From positions 1 through 6,774 of the forward strand of contig JACQBO010000078.1 in the NCBI GenBank assembly GCA_016194465.1: a stretch of DNA of 6,774 bases. The letters are read 5' to 3'. The position numbers were made by a program, and so were the translations under genes. Every line of letters starts with the position of its first letter. The stretch's first letter is position 1. The notes under the pieces are model-generated. The model did not search any database, had not been told where the DNA came from, and saw only the letters and a program-made list of their open reading frames with translations. The stretch is from Candidatus Kerfeldbacteria bacterium (GTDB lineage: Bacteria > Patescibacteriota > Patescibacteriia > SBBC01 > CAIJZX01). Below are positions 4,819 to 6,774 of this stretch, in pieces.

Positions 4819-6222
4819 ATGCCTAAACCACTGACCAATCCGTTTCAATTGCTCCGGGGAATGAAGGACATTCTTCCGGCCGACCAACCCTATTGGTTGT
4901 GGATCTTTGACGTCGTTCGGCAGGCCGCCCGGGACTACGGTTTTGAGCGGATTGAAACCCCGGTCCTGGAGCCGACCAATCTGTTTGTCCGGGGTGTCGG
5001 TGAGGCGACGGACATTGTGCAGAAGGAAATGTACGCTTTCGTCGACAAAAACGGCGATAACATTAGTCTTCGGCCGGAATACACCGCCGGTGTCGCCCGG
5101 GCGTATATTGAACATGGGATGCTCAATCTTCCCCAACCGGTCAAGCTTTGGTATTTCGGCCCAGTTTTCCGTCACGACCGTCCCCAAGCTGGACGTTACC
5201 GGCAATTCTGGCACTTTGGCTTTGAAGTGCTGGGCGGGGATCAGCCGGTGCTCGACGCCCAACTCATCCTCCTCCAGCGGGCGATCTGCAATACGCTCGG
5301 TCTGGAAACGACCATCCAGGTCAACAGTATTGGCGATCCAGCCGACCGAGCCCAGTACCTCAAAGCATTACAAGGGTTTTTCAAAACAAAGAAATCTATT
5401 CTGAGTGATGAACAAAAGTTATTACTCCAGAAAAACCCATTCCGGCTGCTCGACAGCAAGGATCCGGCATGGCAGGAGGTACTGAACGACGTACCACAGA
5501 TCGTCGATTATCTCGCTGATGGCCCGCGCCAGCACTTCGTGCAGGTCCTGGAATATCTCGATGAACTGGAAATCTCCTATGTGTTAAATCCGCGCTTGGT
5601 CCGCGGTCTCGATTATTATAACCGGACCGTTTGGGAGTTTTGGACGGCGAACGATAGCCAAGGCCAGATGAGTCTCGGTGGGGGGGGACGATATGATGGA
5701 CTCGTTGAGCTCCTGGGGGGTCGGCCGACCCCGGCCGTGGGATACGCGGGCGGTATCGAAAGACTGATCCTGGCGATGAAAGAACGGAATGTCGTCACCC
5801 CAGTCGAGCGGCCGGAAATCTACTTGGCCCAGCTCGGTGAACCAGCCAGAAAAAAGGTCTTTAAACTATTTGAAGAACTACGGGCCGCGGGTATTCGCGT
5901 GGCCGAGAGCTTGACCAAGGATGGGATCAAACAACAGCTGGAAATCGCCAACCGACTGGGCGTGCAATACACGCTGATTATCGGTCATAAAGAAATGATG
6001 GATGGCACGATTCTCATCCGGGATATGGAAAATGGGATCCAGGAAATCGTGGACTTCAAAAAGACGGCGAGCGAAATCAAAAAACGGTTAGAAAAAACTA
6101 AGGCCAACGGCGTGACGCCGGTCGCCGGGGCGGTCAAGCCGGAACGTTTTGAACCTTTGCCGCCGGTCGATGAAGAACCAACCGATCAAGCGCCACAGGG
6201 GGGGAGCGATGACTCAGCCTGA
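4819..6222 (+). CDS. hisS: Histidyl-tRNA synthetase
   Basis: This class II synthetase of 467 residues charges tRNA-His with histidine in the cytoplasm. The N-terminal RGMKDILP is typical. Motif 2 is the strongly conserved FGPVFRHDRPQAGRYRQF (113-130). The histidine-specific motifs are RGLDYYNRT (262-270) and GGGGRYDGL (287-295). Motif 3 is VGYAGGIERL (307-316). The anticodon-binding domain spans about 332-425 and includes a typical IIGHKEMMDGTILIRDM segment. The protein is longer than the usual 420-430 residues because of a Pro/Gly/Asp-rich tail from about 428 that looks disordered. The first ATG is 1 nt after the lepB stop with no Shine-Dalgarno, suggesting coupled translation. The last 14 nt overlap the next gene. 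A run of eight G (5680-5687) encodes the GGGG of the second histidine motif. Confidence 0.98.
   Translation: MPKPLTNPFQLLRGMKDILPADQPYWLWIFDVVRQAARDYGFERIETPVLEPTNLFVRGVGEATDIVQKEMYAFVDKNGDNISLRPEYTAGVARAYIEHGMLNLPQPVKLWYFGPVFRHDRPQAGRYRQFWHFGFEVLGGDQPVLDAQLILLQRAICNTLGLETTIQVNSIGDPADRAQYLKALQGFFKTKKSILSDEQKLLLQKNPFRLLDSKDPAWQEVLNDVPQIVDYLADGPRQHFVQVLEYLDELEISYVLNPRLVRGLDYYNRTVWEFWTANDSQGQMSLGGGGRYDGLVELLGGRPTPAVGYAGGIERLILAMKERNVVTPVERPEIYLAQLGEPARKKVFKLFEELRAAGIRVAESLTKDGIKQQLEIANRLGVQYTLIIGHKEMMDGTILIRDMENGIQEIVDFKKTASEIKKRLEKTKANGVTPVAGAVKPERFEPLPPVDEEPTDQAPQGGSDDSA
6197..6206 (+). promoter_or_regulatory. Shine-Dalgarno sequence for the HIT gene
   Basis: AGGGGGGGAG lies 2 nt before the ATG at 6209, inside the end of hisS. 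It is the clearest purine-rich ribosome-binding site among the window's start codons and supports 6209 rather than the upstream in-frame ATG at 6149. The spacing to the last G is short, but the G-run offers several registers for pairing. Confidence 0.6.
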
Positions 6223-6565
6223 CCCGGCGTGCCTTTTTTGCCGCATTGTGGCCGGCGAAATTCCCAGCACCCCGGTCTACCGAGATACACAACTCTATGT
6301 ATTTCCGGATGTTCATCCCAGGGCACCAGTCCACTTACTGATTGTCCCCATCGAACACCTCCTGCCCTCAATTGCCGAGATGAGTGAAAAACATATTGGG
6401 CTCGTTGGCCAGATGGTCTATCGGGCCAAGCTTCTGGCCGAAGAACAAGGGATCGCCGCCGATGGCTATCGGCTTGTTTTTAATGTCCGGCAGCACGGTG
6501 GGCAAGAAGTTGACCATGTTCATCTCCACCTCTTGGGCGGTCAGCCTTTAGGGCGATTGGGGTAG
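6209..6565 (+). CDS. HIT-family (HINT-like) nucleotide hydrolase
   Basis: This 118-residue protein is a typical length for HINT-type histidine triad proteins, which hydrolyse AMP-lysine and other purine nucleoside phosphoramidates in the cytoplasm. Visible features are CLFCRIVAGEIP (8-19) with a CxxC pair, HPRAPVHLLIVPIEH (36-50), the GGQEVDHVHLHLLGG segment (97-111) with the triad His103, His105 and His107, and a short C-terminus. Cys8, Cys11, His50 and His103 resemble the zinc-binding set found in some HINT proteins. The start is the ATG at 6209, preceded by a G-rich ribosome-binding site; the longer reading from 6149 would add residues unlike the family. It overlaps hisS by 14 nt and is probably the last gene of the lepB-hisS operon. 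The physiological substrate cannot be told from sequence. Confidence 0.95.
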   Translation: MTQPDPACLFCRIVAGEIPSTPVYRDTQLYVFPDVHPRAPVHLLIVPIEHLLPSIAEMSEKHIGLVGQMVYRAKLLAEEQGIAADGYRLVFNVRQHGGQEVDHVHLHLLGGQPLGRLG

Positions 6566-6588
6566 GGAGTGTATGCCCCACCGGGCCC

Positions 6589-6634
6589 TTTACAATAGAG
6601 TTTACAATAAAACTTTTTTTTGTTTACAATAGAC
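6589..6634 (+). repeat. Three copies of TTTACAATA with an intervening T8 run
   Basis: TTTACAATAGAG (6589-6600), TTTACAATAAAA (6601-6612) and TTTACAATAGAC (6623-6634) share an exact 9-mer. The first two abut with a 12-bp period; the third starts 22 bp after the second, and a run of eight T (6614-6621) lies between them. This AT-rich block stands out sharply from the GC-rich surroundings. Each copy contains a -10-like TACAAT. AGTTT/AAACT (6599-6603 with 6610-6614) can also form a weak hairpin ahead of the T-run. Confidence 0.75.
6601..6630 (+). promoter_or_regulatory. Possible promoter built from two repeat copies
   Basis: TTTACA of the second repeat (6601-6606) and TACAAT of the third (6625-6630) are spaced by 18 bp and each match the sigma70 consensus at five of six positions. 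The start would be near 6637 and would serve the partial gene at 6709. The conflict is that the hairpin at 6631-6665 overlaps the predicted transcript start. Confidence 0.4.
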
Positions 6635-6666
6635 TGCACAAGATGAGATACATCGTGTGCAGTTTT
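6631..6666 (+). terminator. Probable intrinsic terminator of the lepB-hisS-HIT operon
   Basis: ACTGCACA (6633-6640) pairs perfectly with TGTGCAGT (6656-6663). After one A/G mismatch, GATG pairs with CATC (6642-6645 with 6651-6654) around a 5-nt loop. Two more pairs, one of them G-T, can extend the base. A short TTTT (6663-6666) follows on the + strand. The T tail is short, so termination may be incomplete. On the - strand the hairpin is not followed by a T-run. Confidence 0.55.
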
Positions 6667-6708
6667 AGGTATCGTCGGCGTAGACTGAAAGGGAAGCGCT
6701 AATCCTTC

Positions 6709-6774
6709 ATGTTTATGGCCATGATCTTGATCCGAACCGCCAAACAGCGAGCCCTCCTGAACCGCCCTGATCGC
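6709..6774 (+). CDS. Start of an unidentified gene, cut by the right edge
   Basis: The frame is open from ATG 6709 to the window end (22 codons, beginning MFMAMILIRTAKQR), with further in-frame ATGs at 6715 and 6721. Codon use (GCC, ATC, ACC, CTC, CGA) and third-base GC resemble the other genes here. AAGGGAAG (6688-6695) lies somewhat far upstream as a ribosome-binding site for 6709. No family is recognisable from so short a piece, and open frames on the opposite strand cannot be excluded. Confidence 0.35.
   Translation, partial: MFMAMILIRTAKQRALLNRPDR

Noticed and set aside
4711..5262. 183-codon - strand frame across the lepB-hisS junction
   Set aside because: It is antisense to the conserved LepB C-terminus and HisRS motif 2; a long shadow frame is expected in GC-biased genes.
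4907..5404. 165-codon + strand frame within hisS
   Set aside because: It is an out-of-frame overlap with the HisRS catalytic core and has no motifs.
6575..6591. GCCC-CACC-GGGC hairpin followed by CCTTT after the HIT gene
   Set aside because: The stem has only four pairs and the T-run is three bases; the hairpin at 6631-6665 is a better terminator candidate.
1..6774. CRISPR array, insertion sequence, phage or defence system
   Set aside because: No regularly spaced repeats, transposase or integrase motifs or defence-type domains are visible; the coding content is surface proteins and housekeeping genes.

Overview
The window looks like a piece of a Patescibacteria (Candidate Phyla Radiation, probably Parcubacteria-like) chromosome. 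The clues are the membrane-anchored 'cohesin-domain' surface proteins with long Ig-like ectodomains, very tight gene packing (4-nt and 14-nt overlaps, 1-nt and 11-nt gaps), few Shine-Dalgarno sequences, and a small-genome housekeeping set. This placement is an inference from gene style; no marker in the window proves it. Two genes end in TGA and read correctly with the standard code, which argues against the TGA-recoding lineages. Base composition is fairly GC-rich, with GC-biased third codon positions in all the main genes.

Layout, all on the + strand. (1) 1-3038: two tandem paralogous surface proteins, the first cut by the left edge, overlapping by ATGA. Each has a cohesin-like domain, Ig/FN3-like domains, one C-terminal membrane helix and a cytoplasmic tail. 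(2) 3050-3742: a family 2 glycosyltransferase of the polyprenol-phosphate mannose synthase type. A good promoter sits so close to its ATG that the mRNA may be leaderless. (3) 3743-3951: a 209-bp gap with a near-consensus sigma70-type promoter, followed by a stretch whose ends can pair as a long interrupted stem (candidate small RNA or structured leader) and a second, mutually exclusive hairpin. (4) 3952-4028: tRNA-Val(CAC) with encoded CCA and an unusual T-loop. (5) 4113-6565: lepB, hisS and a HIT-family hydrolase, tightly packed and probably one operon, perhaps co-transcribed with the tRNA. (6) 6566-6774: a short gap with three copies of TTTACAATA, a possible promoter and a strong hairpin with a short T tail, then the likely start of another gene cut by the right edge.

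How the genes may work together: the signal peptidase would process signal peptides such as the one on the second surface protein. The polyprenol-phosphate sugar synthase could supply lipid-linked mannose for glycosylating cell-surface proteins or glycans; the Thr-rich linker in the second surface protein is a plausible but unproven target. HisRS, tRNA-Val and the HIT protein are housekeeping. No gene-longer stretch lacks an explanation. The most interesting non-coding signals are the structured region before the tRNA and the repeat/hairpin region after the HIT gene.
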